NCBI GenBank assembly: GCA_030063045.1
Contig: JAQSEB010000119.1
Span: 124,001-188,000 of the forward strand
Direction of reading: 5' to 3'
From: Pratylenchus scribneri
Lineage: Eukaryota; Nematoda; Chromadorea; Rhabditida; Pratylenchidae
Length of the DNA: 64,000 nucleotides
Both the position numbers and the translations under genes were made by a program. Under the pieces are notes generated by a model. The model ran no database searches, was not told the DNA's origin, and saw nothing but the letters and a program-made list of their open reading frames with translations. Shown piece after piece: positions 11,301-23,509 of the stretch (position 1 is the stretch's first letter; every line of letters starts with the position of its first letter).

Positions 11301-14300
11301 ATGTATTGTTGCCAATTGCTTCTTCTCTTCACTCTGCTATTTGTCATTCAAATTGGCTTTTTACCAAATGGTAATTAATTAAAATAAATTCATTTCAATG
11401 AAAATTCTTAGTAACTCTAAAATAAATTTCAAATAAATTTCAAATTTAAAAATGGAAAAAAATATCTGGAGCCAAAAATTAATTAATTTTCAAAAAATAA
11501 CTGCGCAAATTGTTTTTCGAATTTTGATCGAAAATTTCAGAGAAAGAAATTTTAAATAAACTCTTTTGGATGTTCGATGAAATTAGATTTACGATCAATT
11601 TCGGAAATAATTTATTGTCTTAAAATTTAAATCTTTAATACTTGTTAATTTATCTTTTTACTATAATTTATTTAAAATTGTAAATTATACATTTTAATTT
11701 TTCAGTGAATGCTACTTATGGAAAACGCAAAGGTGAATAAAAAAAGAAAATAAAAAATGATTTCTAAATTAAAAATTAGTTTAGTTGCATTTTTCATTGC
11801 GTCACTCATTTTTTATGTTTCCCTCTTAAACTTTCCACAAAAATATGAAATTTTTTTTCAACTAAAATATTAAAAATATTTTAAGTAAATTCATTAAATT
11901 CGGAAGTTTGATCCTTTTTTATAATTAAAAAATTTTATCACATTTTTTTACGATCAGCAGCAGCTGGCGCTGAAGTTTCCCATCCACATCCAATTAAAAT
12001 TAATCAAAGTTCCGTGCTCAAATTGCTTCAATGCCTTGTCAAATATGATTATGCACAAAAAGCACAACCAATTAGCACAATGCGTAAGTTTTTCATAAAT
12101 TTTTTTATGAAAAAATATATAAAAAATTCATTCAACCTTTTAGCGCGCAAAGAACTCGGAACAGAAAAAGAAGTAAAGGATTATTCAAAAATAAAGGGCG
12201 CCGTCGAACAAATGCACTATTTCATGTCGGCCTATTTTCATGCTGAGGATTCTGTGAAAAAATGTGTTCAAGAAGATAAAGTAGGTGCAGAGATGGTTGG
12301 GAGGAAAATGAATTTTGGGTTTTGGCAAATATTTCAGCAATTTTTCATGCTATTAATATAATTTTATATCATGGGGTTATTATTATTATTGCTCAATCTT
12401 TGATAAAAAAAAATAATAAAATTGTAGCTATGACCACAATCAATGAAAATGATACTATTCTACGATTTATTTTCTTACAAAATTGTCTATTTTTAATAGA
12501 ATTTGGAGACATTAGTCACAAATGCTGTTTCTGGCTCTTTCATTGGTAAAGGCAAAGAATGGATAGAAAAAGAATTCAGCGAGATCAAGACGAAGAGTGG
12601 ATATATTTACGTAAACCGGGGATCAACCAGACCCGGCGAAATATTTGGTTTATTTTTGTATTTTATTGCAATAAAAAAACAAATTTAGGCACTCGTTCAA
12701 AACCAAAAGATTTTCCAAAAGGATTGCGTTTTTGGCGTCGATTTCCGATCCCATATGGGTTGGCTGTGAAGGGCAGCATTTTGGAATTGGCTAAAAAGCT
12801 AAAAGAAAAAGCCCAGGTTCTTAATTAATTTGTATTTAATATTTATTGAATGTTTTCATAATTTTTGGTTAACCATTCTTTCTTGAATTAAATTAAAATA
12901 TGCAGTATATTATATAGAAAGATAGAGATTGTTTGATCTAGAAAATTCTATTATCTTCTTTAGAATATTGTTGAATTTTGAAGAAAAGATTTGAGTAGTT
13001 TTTTTTTATAAATTTTATTGATACATATTTTTCTTTATAAATTTTGAGAAAAATGTTTCCAAAAATAAAATATTATTATATATTAAGCCTTCATAGAATT
13101 TAACAAAAAAATTATGAACCTAAACTCATCGGTTTATTTTCTTTAATTTATTAACAAAATAGTAAAAAGGGATCTTAAATTCTCTATTAATTTCCTCTTG
13201 GTTACTAATATTCAGAGATCCTTGAGGGTTGCTCTTAATAGAAAGTGGGTTTCTATAAAGAGAGAATTCATTAATCATTAATAAAGAATTTACCCCGGGA
13301 TTATAGAAAAAATTAAATTAATTGATTCAGAAATAGGGTAATACTTCTTTTAAAGATTCATCCGAATGAACACGTAAATTGGGAATTGCAACATATTGTT
13401 GATGAAATTGAGGCGAATTTGTTAATCACCAAATATACATATCATAATTATTATGTTGGGGATGAAAAAGATTTCAAAGAACGAATAAAGGTTGAATTTA
13501 CTGATAACGATGGGAACAAGAAATTGGAATGGGAAAGCATCGAGGCACACGAAGAGAAGAATTTGTATTTTGATCGTGCCTATAAAATGCATCGTGAATA
13601 TATTGATAATTTTATGAAAAATGTGAATATTGTACCCGATCATGGCCATCAAGTTGCTTTGAGTATGGAAAAATTTTTGTCATTTTGTACAAATAAAATA
13701 ATATTAAGAGGACTGGGCCTAAAGGCAAAATATAAAGTTTCTATATTATAGGGCTAGTAAAAGGGACGATTTATTTTAGATCTGCACTCTGGCACATATA
13801 AATCTAAATTCTACTTTTGCTAGTTATTGATTGTTTAAACTGATAATCAAATTTTCCAGTAATAAAAATGGACTTTATATTTTATTTACCCATTTTCTTT
13901 GTCAACATACTTTCCTCCATAATGGAATTTTAAGTGTGTGAATTTATAAAATATAAAATCTAAAAATAATATAGAAAATCAAAAACAAATATTTGAAAAC
14001 AGCAATTTTGGAAGTAATAAATTAATATTTTTAGCCATTCCCAAAGCCACACGTGTCTTTTGGGTTGTTCGCCGACTTTCTGCTCACAAAGAGGACAAGG
14101 ATTTGTCGGATGATCAAATCAAGTTGATCAAGGCTGATTTGACGAATGCATTCGAGCATATTCCAATCAAAAAAATAAACATCATTATGGTGGAGTATAA
14201 AAACAAAGAAGAGATCAAGGAAACACCGGAGAACATAAAAAAGTTCGAAAGTATTGAAAAAATTAAAAAGGTTAATGAAAGAATTGCAAAGGATAATAAG

Positions 14301-16168
14301 GAAGGACCAGGAAAAGCGAAAATAAAGAATAGGGAGGCCGAAATTACTGCCAGACACATTTTGGGCAAACGAAATTCTGGCAAAGAAAAAGTGGAAATCA
14401 CCCAAATTGGGCCAATGCCTGAGAAGAAACAATACGTCCAAGGCAAGCCATTTGGCGCGGGAGATGATGAGGATATACCCAGCGTGATAGAACTAATGCA
14501 AATTGTGGCTGCCAAGGAACAGCCAGTGCCAATGGAGACAGACGAAAAATCGAAACAGAAGGCTGCGGAGGATCCTATGGAAATAGATGAAGCGGAACAA
14601 CATCCTTCTAAAGCCTCATCCAGTCAAGGGTATTTATTACTAAAAATTTTGGGAATATGGAAGGGGAAAATCCATTTTATCTGTTCTCTCTGGATGAAAA
14701 ACTGACAATTTGCAGAAGTAAAATCTATGAATTAATGTAGAAAATTTTTAAACTATTGTGTCTGATCACATTCTTGAAGAAAAAATTCAGAATAAGTTGT
14801 GCGTGCCTCTCACTTGCAAAACATTTTCATAATTTTTTTAATTAAAAATTTATTTATAGAACTGCTGTTCACGTTACGGTCGATAAATCACTTTTGTCCA
14901 TGGAAGAAATTAAAAATATTGCCGATCATCCAAAATCGGTAGAGCCTAAATTTAATGGCAAAGATTGGTTGGCACCAGGCGAAGAGAAATTGGGTTCGTT
15001 TTTTTTTGGAACAATATTAAAAAATATTGGTTAAAACAATTTTATTACGTTACTTATCGACATTGGTCCTCTTTTTATTAAAATAGGAAAAAAAGGATAG
15101 GGTCTCTCCTATGGGTCATCAACAGCAAGATAAAGGTTAGGCTCATCCAGCTACGGATAAGATGGACTAAAAATTATCTCACGTAACCCTAAAAACCTAT
15201 CTTACACCATCATAAGGGGATCTTTCACTTTCCCCCACTTTCTCCCTGTAGAAAAAAAAAGATTCAAAGTATATGTAGATAAGTAGTTTTAATATCCGAA
15301 AAAACTGGCTTTTTAAATTCCACTCTTTTTAAAATAAATTCCTAATTTTTAATTTAAAAGGTTAAAAATTGACATAAATAAAATGTATATTTTCTTTTGT
15401 TATTAATAGTAATAGAAAAAACTAGGGCCAAAAAATATTTTTATTACGATTTAAATTTATGGGATAAATTACAGAACACATTGTTCTGGTTGCCGATTTG
15501 GCTGCAATTATGGCCCTCCAACAATTGGTGGACAACAAATACAAATATGCGGCACCGGTAATATACATATTTTTGTTTATAATTTATCCAATTAGAATAT
15601 GTATAATCACAAAATTCGTGGGAAATAGCAGATTAAGAAATAAAATGAGTCAATTTCTTATTAAAAAAAACAATTAAATTAATTTAAAATGGAATTCACA
15701 ATTCAAACTATACAAATATTTAATAAAAAAAAACATTCGGTTTTTAGCATCTGATTTTGATACTAAAATGAATTTTTTGATTTAATAATATACCATTGAA
15801 TAGCTAATAGATGAACTATTATAGCAAAATTGGTCCGCCATCCTTTAGCGAATTTTAAGTTAGAAATTAAGTTTAGAAAATGACCATAAATCAAATCTAG
15901 ATCAAATCAAAGCTTCTAGTCAAAAATATTCGCATGAAATTTTGAAATTACACATTTACTTCGAAAAATCCAAAATTTGCATAATTGTTTATTTTTCCAA
16001 TAGGGTTGCATCCTCAAATTCGTCGAAGTCGAAGGAGGATCATCTGATGGCCAAAATGGATTGGAAAATGGTTTGGAAGGATTGCGCCTGATCAGTGGTG
16101 GCATTTACAAACATTTGGGGACAAAAGTGAAGGATGAGGCATTCTTGAAAACATATTTCGCAAATTGA
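11301..16168 (+). CDS. Orphan secreted protein, 639 aa, highly charged
   Basis: Eleven exons join in frame: 11301-11370, 11706-11732, 11958-12083, 12144-12280, 12500-12647, 12689-12816, 13356-13662, 14035-14629, 14860-14993, 15475-15557 and 16004-16168. Residues 1-27 form a signal peptide (MYCCQLLLLFTLLFVIQIGF, with likely cleavage after VNA). The rest is soluble, rich in Lys and Glu, with a basic segment (KGLRFWRRFPIPYG) and an acidic, Met/Pro/Glu-rich linker (PMETDEK, PMEIDEAEQ) near residues 490-510. No transmembrane segment and no family were recognised. The third exon begins at a CAGCAGCAG triple acceptor, so one or two Ala/Gln-region residues may be optional. The protein may be secreted to the body surface or, in a parasite, into the host, but nothing in the sequence proves that. 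Confidence 0.8.
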
Positions 16169-18567
16169 GGAGCCAAATTGGGAAGAAACAAAAGAAAAAA
16201 GGATGATAACATGGAAAATTGGAAATGGATGAATATTTCTTTTCCTTTCATCCTCTGATTTTTTAAAATTTCATTGTGGATCTGATTTTATGGCATTTCT
16301 CGCCGGGGCGTAGTCCTATTTATTTATTTAATTTATTTTTATTTTTTATGGGTTTCTTTTTTAAGCATTTTTATACTGGCATAAATTCATCTATCGCATT
16401 ATTCTTCATAATTTTTATCAATCCAAGCTACAGTTTTCTAAAATATAGCTACATCGAATTTTTTGGACCTAAACGAGACAAATACCTAATATGAATTTTT
16501 TTTAAATAAAATTATTTAACGAAATATCAAAACATTAATTTTGAATTTCCTATTTTCCAGATGTACATTTTTGAAATAGAAAAACGATTTCATTCACACT
16601 CTTTATGCATAATTATTATTTTCAAAATTTGCTCAAAAATGAGAAAACCTAGTAAAAGGCTGCGCAGTGCGCATTCATTCCTTTGCGAATATGAATATAA
16701 ATTCGGACAAATCCTTTATTCCCTTTCCATTTTTACCATCCATTTCCCATCCTTCATTCAACTGTTCAATCCGTTCATTTTTGGCAACAATTTTTTAAGA
16801 AATGCTTACCGCGCAATTCGCCACAGCTGTGTTCATTTTAATTCATTTCTCGCTTATTTTAGGAATTGGGGACATCTAAAAATGGATAAATTCAAAATTT
16901 CTCTATAAATTTTATCTATGTATTTCAAAAAGAAAATTTCATAGAAATTTTAAACATTTTTTTCCAAAAATAGGAGCCCATATTATTTATTAATTTTTTA
17001 AAATTAAATATTAATAATTTTATTAATTGATTATTTAAAAATTTTTCAAAATATAAAGAATAAATAAGGAGATATATTTTTAATTAATTTGTCCGAAAAT
17101 GTGAATCGCGCATTCATTCCAATTTTTTCAATGTCATTCTGACAGACTCTAAAGGGAAAACAAATAATACCGTTTTTTGTTTTTGTTCCGCAATGTTGAA
17201 TGTGCGCAGCAGAAAAATTAATTGAACAAAAATGGCAGCATAAAAAAGAGGGAGATTTTCCTTTAAGGATATCTTATCGAAATGCTTACTGCCAGCAAAA
17301 TTAATAATTCTATTTTTTTTAAAATTATTCTCAATATTTCCTTTTGACACAAAAACATTATTTCATCAGGTTCAATTCCCTTAAAAATGAATTGATTGGA
17401 ATTTTTCATAAGAAAAATGAACAAATGCTTCCATTATCCATTTCCATATTTGGTATTTCGTTTTTTTTCTTGGATGATTCAACCAAAGTTCATTTATTGA
17501 TGCATCATTTTTTTGCTTCTATTTTGAACATTTTTTCCATTGAAAAATTCCCCAATTTTTATTCTAGTGATTCAAATTGTCTTGTCCCATAATGCCACAC
17601 AATTTGTACATTTTCTAAACAAATTTCCTCTTCCATCCAAAATCCAATAAATCCATCAATCCGCGCATGTCAATATGTTCGCCTTTAAATTGGATTTGCG
17701 CGGGAATACAAAAACCAAACCTCAAATGGTGGTTTGGATTGAATGAAGATCTAGGAAATGTTTTTTTGGGATAGACCGCCCATAAAGGCAAGCTCTCCCT
17801 CAATTTGATTGCCTTTTCTTTTACCATTTAATCCAACTTTGCCCATTTCCATGTTATTCCAATTTTCCTTGTGATTGCTCCATTCAATTTATTCCTTCAA
17901 ATTCTAATAAGCACAACAACCATTACCAATCACAATATTTTTACGATCCAAAACCGCCTCACTCCCTTCCATCATGCAGCTACCGCTCCCCCTTTTTACT
18001 GCCAATTTTAGGACAAGCGCGCCACCCATTTATTTGACCCACACAACCGGCTACCCAAATTTTTTCGTATTGACAAATAATCTCTTAATCAGTTAAATAA
18101 TTTTTTAATCTAGTTATGCTAAATTCATTAATCACTTTCGGAGAGCATGAAAAAATGATTAATCAAATATAATTGGTCTAGAAATTATGTCAAAAAAATT
18201 ATTTTAAGCGCATTTTTTATTCCATCTCAACTCCCTCAAAATTAAAAATGTCTTTTCTCTTTTCTAGCATATTAATTTATAAATTTTAACTTTTAACTGA
18301 AAGGATTTTGCCTCCTCTTTGTTTCTTTAACATTGAAAGTGAAATAAAATAACAAAAAGGAAGGAGACCGGCCACCATTTTGATTCGCGCAAACATTTTA
18401 CGACTACTGTAAATTTTGGCTCTGCAGTAAAGAAACAAGCAAATAACAACAATAAAATTACTTTGTTTTATTTTTTAAATTTTAGAAAATCCTATTCTTT
18501 TTTTTCCATAATTTTTCCGAAATTTTAAATTTAAAAATTTTAATATAAAAATTTTCAGATCATAAAT
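16169..18567. other. Intergenic region upstream of the Wnt gene
   Basis: AT-rich with several unsupported open frames (for example 16561-16908 plus and 17114-17350 minus), none with splice-consistent neighbours or recognisable motifs. The part from about 17580 to 18060 is less AT-rich and contains pyrimidine-rich runs. It is a reasonable place for developmental regulatory elements of the Wnt gene, but no specific site is identified. Confidence 0.4.
18552..18558 (+). promoter_or_regulatory. Probable spliced-leader trans-splice acceptor of the Wnt gene
   Basis: TTTTCAG lies nine bases upstream of the ATG at 18568, after a long AT-rich stretch with no exon upstream of it. This arrangement is what nematode SL trans-splicing uses. 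An ordinary 5' UTR intron cannot be excluded. Confidence 0.5.
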
Positions 18568-20884
18568 ATGCCAAAAATATTCTCCAAATCATCGACAAAA
18601 TTTTTAAGGCAAAAATTTGTTAATTTTTTCATCTTTTTGCCAATTCTTTTTGCCGAATCTGAATTGCAAAGGGAACAACATTCTTCACTGAAAAATTATT
18701 TGTTAAATGCAGCAAATCAGCCAAATCATCATCATTCACATTTATTCCCAAATAGACCAGAAAAATTGCAGCGAGTAATTTAATATTAATACAAATATTA
18801 ATTAATCTTAAATATTTTAATCAAATTAAGATACTTAAAAAATTATAAAATTTAAAAATATCCCTTTTTTTGCAGGGCTGTCCACGTGAATTGCTGCAAA
18901 TTAATGGATTCCGCCAGTTCCCTTTGGTTTGCCGGACGCAGCCTTCCTTGGCCATTGTTGCCTATGAAGTCATCATTTTTTATAAAAATATTTTAAAAAA
19001 TAATTTCCCTCGAAATTCTAATCACTTTGAGGTTTTGGAGACTTATTCAAAAAAAATATTGTAAATTAAATTTTTTTAACCCAAAAATAATAGTATAATT
19101 TTTTCCTGATCAATTGCCAAAATAATTGAACAATTTTTAATTTTAAATTATCAAATTATAAAATTTTAAAAAATATTTTCAGGGTATTTTGGATGCCATG
19201 GATGAATGCCGACGGCAAATGCGTTTTGAACGATGGGATTGTTCCCAACCGGCCACTGTCCTACATGAGCCAACAATCACAAAACATGGTCAATAAAATA
19301 TTATCTATTTTTATTTAATTTTAAAAATTAACTATAAAAAATTAGCAATTTTTTAAAATTTCTTTAAATTAATAAATAAATAAAAAGCTAAAATTTTTAA
19401 ATTTAAAATGAAATTTTCCCACATTTTATTTTCAGCATTTCCGGAAACTGCATATCTTTGGGCAATGTCCGCAGCTGGTGTTGCCTGGGGCATTGCTACT
19501 GGATGTGCCCAAGGCTGGTTGGAAGAATGCAAATGCGATGTGAATGAGGAGGATGGCCAAAGAGGAAGGCAACAGCAACAATGGACCAACAATGACAATG
19601 GAATGTGGGATTGGGCCGGGTGAGACTATTTTTATTAAATTGCTAAAAAATGGCGCAATTAATTAGTTGAAAAGATTTTAAAATTTAATAAATTTTAAGT
19701 TGCTCCTATGGTGTCCAATATGGTGTTACCTCTTCGCGCAAATTGTTGACTCGAACTGGAGGGTTGAAGGCAAATATTTATGGAGGAGGCCATTCCAGCA
19801 TAATTAGTCGTCATTTGCTGCACAAATTGGAAAAGCACAATTTGAAAGTTGGCCGAATGGTTGGTGCTAAATAATTAAAATTAAACCATAAATAAAATCA
19901 ATAATATCAATTATTTTCCAAAAAATTAATTAAATTAAATCTAAATTTTTGCTCTCCCATTTTCCTTTAATTATTATTTAGGCAGTCAAACGAACATTGG
20001 TTTCCTCCTGCAAATGTCATGGCGTCAGTGGAAGTTGCCAACAGGTTGAGGAATAAAAATTTTTAAAAAATATTCTCTATGCATTTTTAAATTTAATTGA
20101 ACATGATTATTATTTAAAATAATTTACTATACTTGTTTAAACTTATTCTTTTTTATTTTGCAATTTTTATTTATTTTTTTTCTCAGAAAACATGTTGGAA
20201 AAAGCCGGCCGATTTGAACGCAATTGCCAAACATTTAAGCGAAAAATATAAACGCTCAAAAATGGCACAATTCTTGCCTGGAGGAAAAATCAATGCTCGA
20301 AATTCAGATTTGGTAAAAAAAAATAAATAATAATTAAATTTGTTCAAGTCAAATTTTCGTCTTTAATTTTTAAATTTTATATTTAAAAATAAAAAATTTT
20401 CTTTTAAATTAATATATTTATTAATTTATATAGGTTTTCCTTGAAGGCAGCATGGATTTATGCTCCCAATTCCATTATGATGTGCATCAAAAACGTTCAT
20501 TGCCACGAATTTGTAGTTGGCGGAATGCAACACATTCACATGGGGATTGCACGGATTTGTGCTGTGGACTTGGCTATTCTGTAAAAGAAATTAAAAAAAA
20601 TTGAAGATTTTTGGATTTATTGAAAAATTCAATTTTTCAAATTTTATTCCAATAAAAATATTAAAATAAAATTAATTTTTAAAATATATTTTGATTTGAT
20701 ACAAAAAATAAGAAAATTCCTGTTTTTTAAATAAATTTACATTATAATTATTAAATATTGAATTATTTTAAAGGTCTCGCATGAAGTTGTGCCCTATAAA
20801 TGTGATTGCAAATTTATTTGGTGCTGCCGACTGGAATGCCGTGAATGCCTTGAACATCGATGGATTTCCACTTGCAACACTTGA
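18568..20884 (+). CDS. Wnt family secreted signalling glycoprotein, complete, 398 aa
   Basis: Nine exons in frame: 18568-18774, 18876-18968, 19183-19288, 19436-19619, 19700-19859, 19982-20044, 20187-20312, 20434-20580 and 20774-20884. Wnt proteins are lipidated, Cys-rich ligands of Frizzled receptors that set cell polarity and fate. Visible landmarks are the ECRRQMRFERWDC block, ETAYLWAMSAAGVAWGI, the palmitoylated hairpin CKCHGVSGSC (acyl Ser about residue 266) followed by KTCW, GDCTDLCCGLGYS, and the closing CDCKFIWCCRLECRECL. Residues 15-30 form a short hydrophobic signal (FVNFFIFLPILFA), and a His cluster (NHHHSH) follows at about residue 55. The whole Cys framework appears intact, so the gene should be functional. 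One donor (GAA|GTCATC at 18969) is weak. Which of the nematode Wnts this is cannot be decided without an alignment, so no symbol is given. Confidence 0.95.
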
Positions 20885-22154
20885 ATTTGAATTTAAAATA
20901 TTTTTGAATACGAATTAATAATAAAAAATCCCAAAGCAACAATTTCACTTGCCAAAAAAATTCTTTTTGACTTAAATTTTAAAAAATAATTATTAAAGGT
21001 TTAAAAATTGTTAAGAAAGCTTTCAAAACTTTCAAGACATTAATAGTATTTTTCGCTTATTAATTTCATTTGTAAAATAGTAAATACAAAATTTTAATTT
21101 TTTCCCGATGGAATTTTTAAAATTTAATTCTTCTTTAGTGTCTATTAATTAAATGTATGTTTTATATGACATTTGCAGATTTAAAAAATAATTTAAACTT
21201 ACAAGTAGGATTTACTTTTAGTTTAAGTTAAGGGTTAGGGCTTTGATATCGGAGGGCAGGAAATCAAATAATGACGATGATCAGACAATTATGTTTAAAA
21301 TGAAAATTTTATCAAATAAAAATAATAATAAATGCTCTCTGTTTTAGGTTTTAGCAATGAAAAATGAATAAATTTCCTCTTTTCTGTTGTCCCACAAATT
21401 CGTCGCCCCATCCCTTATCATCATCCCATCCCAGTCAAGATAAAAAGAATAATAAAAATTAAGAGATTTATATAAAAATTCATGCAACCTTCTTCCTTCA
21501 CAACCATGAAGCATGATACAAATTGACAGAAAATATGATATAATGTGTATATTTAATTTGACAAAAAAATATAGCCCCCACCCCATATATATTCTTTACT
21601 GACCTTAACCTTAAGAAAGTAGCTCTCTCAACATTCGAAATCGAAATAAGCAGAATGGTTCAAAAAAATTCACTAACATTTAAACATTTATATATTTCAA
21701 AACTCAAAAATTGCCAGCTTTAATGGAGGACAAAAAATAAACAGATTAATATTTTATTTAAAGAATGGTCATTATATTCCTTTTATCCAGTGTCTAACAA
21801 ATAAATAAAATTAACCATGAATATGGAAATAATAAAATTCGATATTAATTTGGTGAAACTGAAATTGGCAAATAAATTTGTTAAGGACAAATATCCTTGC
21901 CGTAACAAAATTTTGCCTTATTAGATTTAGAGGTACTGGTGCTAATATCAGTGGAATTGAGTCTTTAAAATCGAAGTTTATTCTTTTATTTCAACAATTT
22001 TATGTCCTCAAAATAAAATTTTTCAAAATGAAAAAAATGTTCGCCAATCTCTTAGTTTTTTTTTCTCGCCAAATTAAATAAATTTAAGAAAATATTTCCC
22101 AAAATTAAAAAAAATATCAATGTTTGTTGGACTTCCTCCTCCTTTCATTTTTGC
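20885..22154. other. Intergenic; left part of duplicated unit 1 begins near 21700
   Basis: 20885-21700 holds nothing recognised beyond the Wnt 3' UTR. From about 21780 a phrase with TCTAACAAATAAATAAAATTAA appears that recurs near 25020 and 31730. The stretch 22020-22150 (with TCGCCAA and TTTCCCAAAATT) is homologous to 29760-29880 and 31980-32100. This is the 3' flank of the secreted coiled-coil gene unit. Confidence 0.6.
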
Positions 22155-23509
22155 TCAAGAAAAAGGACAATAGAGAGCAATCATTCTTTCATGCTTTTCT
22201 TCTTCCTTCTGTTGTTGTAATAATTCTCTGTTCTGTGTGCATTTCTTCACTTCGGCGCTAAATTTAGCTTCCGCCTTTAGCATATCTATCAAACAGCGTT
22301 CTCTGGCCTTTAAGGCTTTCTGATTTCTAAGCTTGGCTAAACGCGCTTCATGCCAAAGTTTTTTCTCCTTTAAATGTTTATATAAAAATTAGTTTTATTT
22401 GGCCATAAAAAATTGATAATTTGGCCATAAACATTTTCAAACCCTTTTAGTCCACATTTAGACCAACCAATCATTAATTCACACAATCCCCTATCAATTG
22501 CCCACCTACCTGTGTACAAAGCAATAGGTTTCTCTTCGCGTCTAAATAATCCTTTATTAGTTTCTCATATTTGGCCTCCATTTTTTCATGGCTGTTTGCG
22601 TGTTTCTTTAGGTGGTCTATATCTTTTTCCAATTCCTTTATTTTTTCCAATACTTTCTTATATTCGACAATCTCTTTTTCATGCTCTACGTCTATGTTGT
22701 TAACATTGTTTTGGATAAGTGAATTGTTTTCTGAATAAAATTTTTTTATAAATCATTCCATTTTATTCGCATAAAATTTGTATTAAAAAAAGTTATATTT
22801 ACATTATGAGTTTTCTTATTGAAAATATTTTAAGCTCTTAAAAGTTTATTAGGCTATATAAATCATTAAATTTGGCCAATGGCTACAAAAATATATATTC
22901 AAATTATCTTTAAAAATGAGCTTAATTTTGATTTTATTTTTTGATTTTTTTTATCAACTTTTTCAATCTTCCTAGATAATATAAAAAGTTAAGTCAGTTT
23001 AATTTTTCATTACTTATATTGAAAAAATTGAATTTTTTAAACAACATCTATGTTATAACTTATTAATAAAAGGGACAAAATTGATGGAGGATGTGGAAAT
23101 TTTAGATAAAATGCTTACCAAGATTATTCGGCTGAACTGCTGAATTGATTCGTTGCTGTTTAAGCCATGTGCCAGCGGTTGAACTTGTAAGCCTTCCTGC
23201 ACTGTTCAAATTCAAAGCATAACCCAAAGCAGGGGAATATAGATTTGTTTGTTCCCCTGCTCTAAAATGATTCAACATATTGGGATATGATGCCGCGTTT
23301 GGGATTCCGTTCTTCGCAGAATTTAATGAAAACAGTGGCGGAGATTTCGCGATAATGGAATTTAATGATAACTGAGGCGGCCTCTTAGGGATTCCTGCAT
23401 TCAGCGGATTTAATGAAAACAACGGTGGCGACTTCGGGGTATCAGTGTTCGCAGAATTGAATGATATCGGTATTAAAAATAGTAAAATTAATAGATTTGT
23501 AAAGGCCAT
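22155..23509 (-). CDS. Secreted coiled-coil family protein, copy 1 (274 aa)
   Basis: Exons 23509-23119, 22730-22510 and 22367-22155 join in frame. Exon 1 encodes a signal peptide (MAFTNLLILLFLIPISFNSA) and a low-complexity Ser/Asn/Pro stretch with repeated S-P-P-L-F-S-L-N, then YSPALGYALN and WLKQQRINSA, a signature shared with copies 2 and 4 and the pseudogene. Exon 2 is a continuous heptad-rich coiled coil (EYKKVLEKIKELEKDID). Exon 3 begins E-K-K-L-W-H-E-A-R-L-A-K-L and ends H-E-R-M-I-A-L. There are no membrane segments after the signal. I recognise no named family. Family context (secreted, duplicated, variable in exon 1, conserved at exon borders) would suit an effector or cuticle/gland product; that is inference. 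Confidence 0.8.

Noticed and set aside
16561..16908. 115-codon frame between the orphan secreted gene and Wnt
   Set aside because: Low-complexity hydrophobic and aromatic translation typical of AT-rich DNA; no neighbours in phase.
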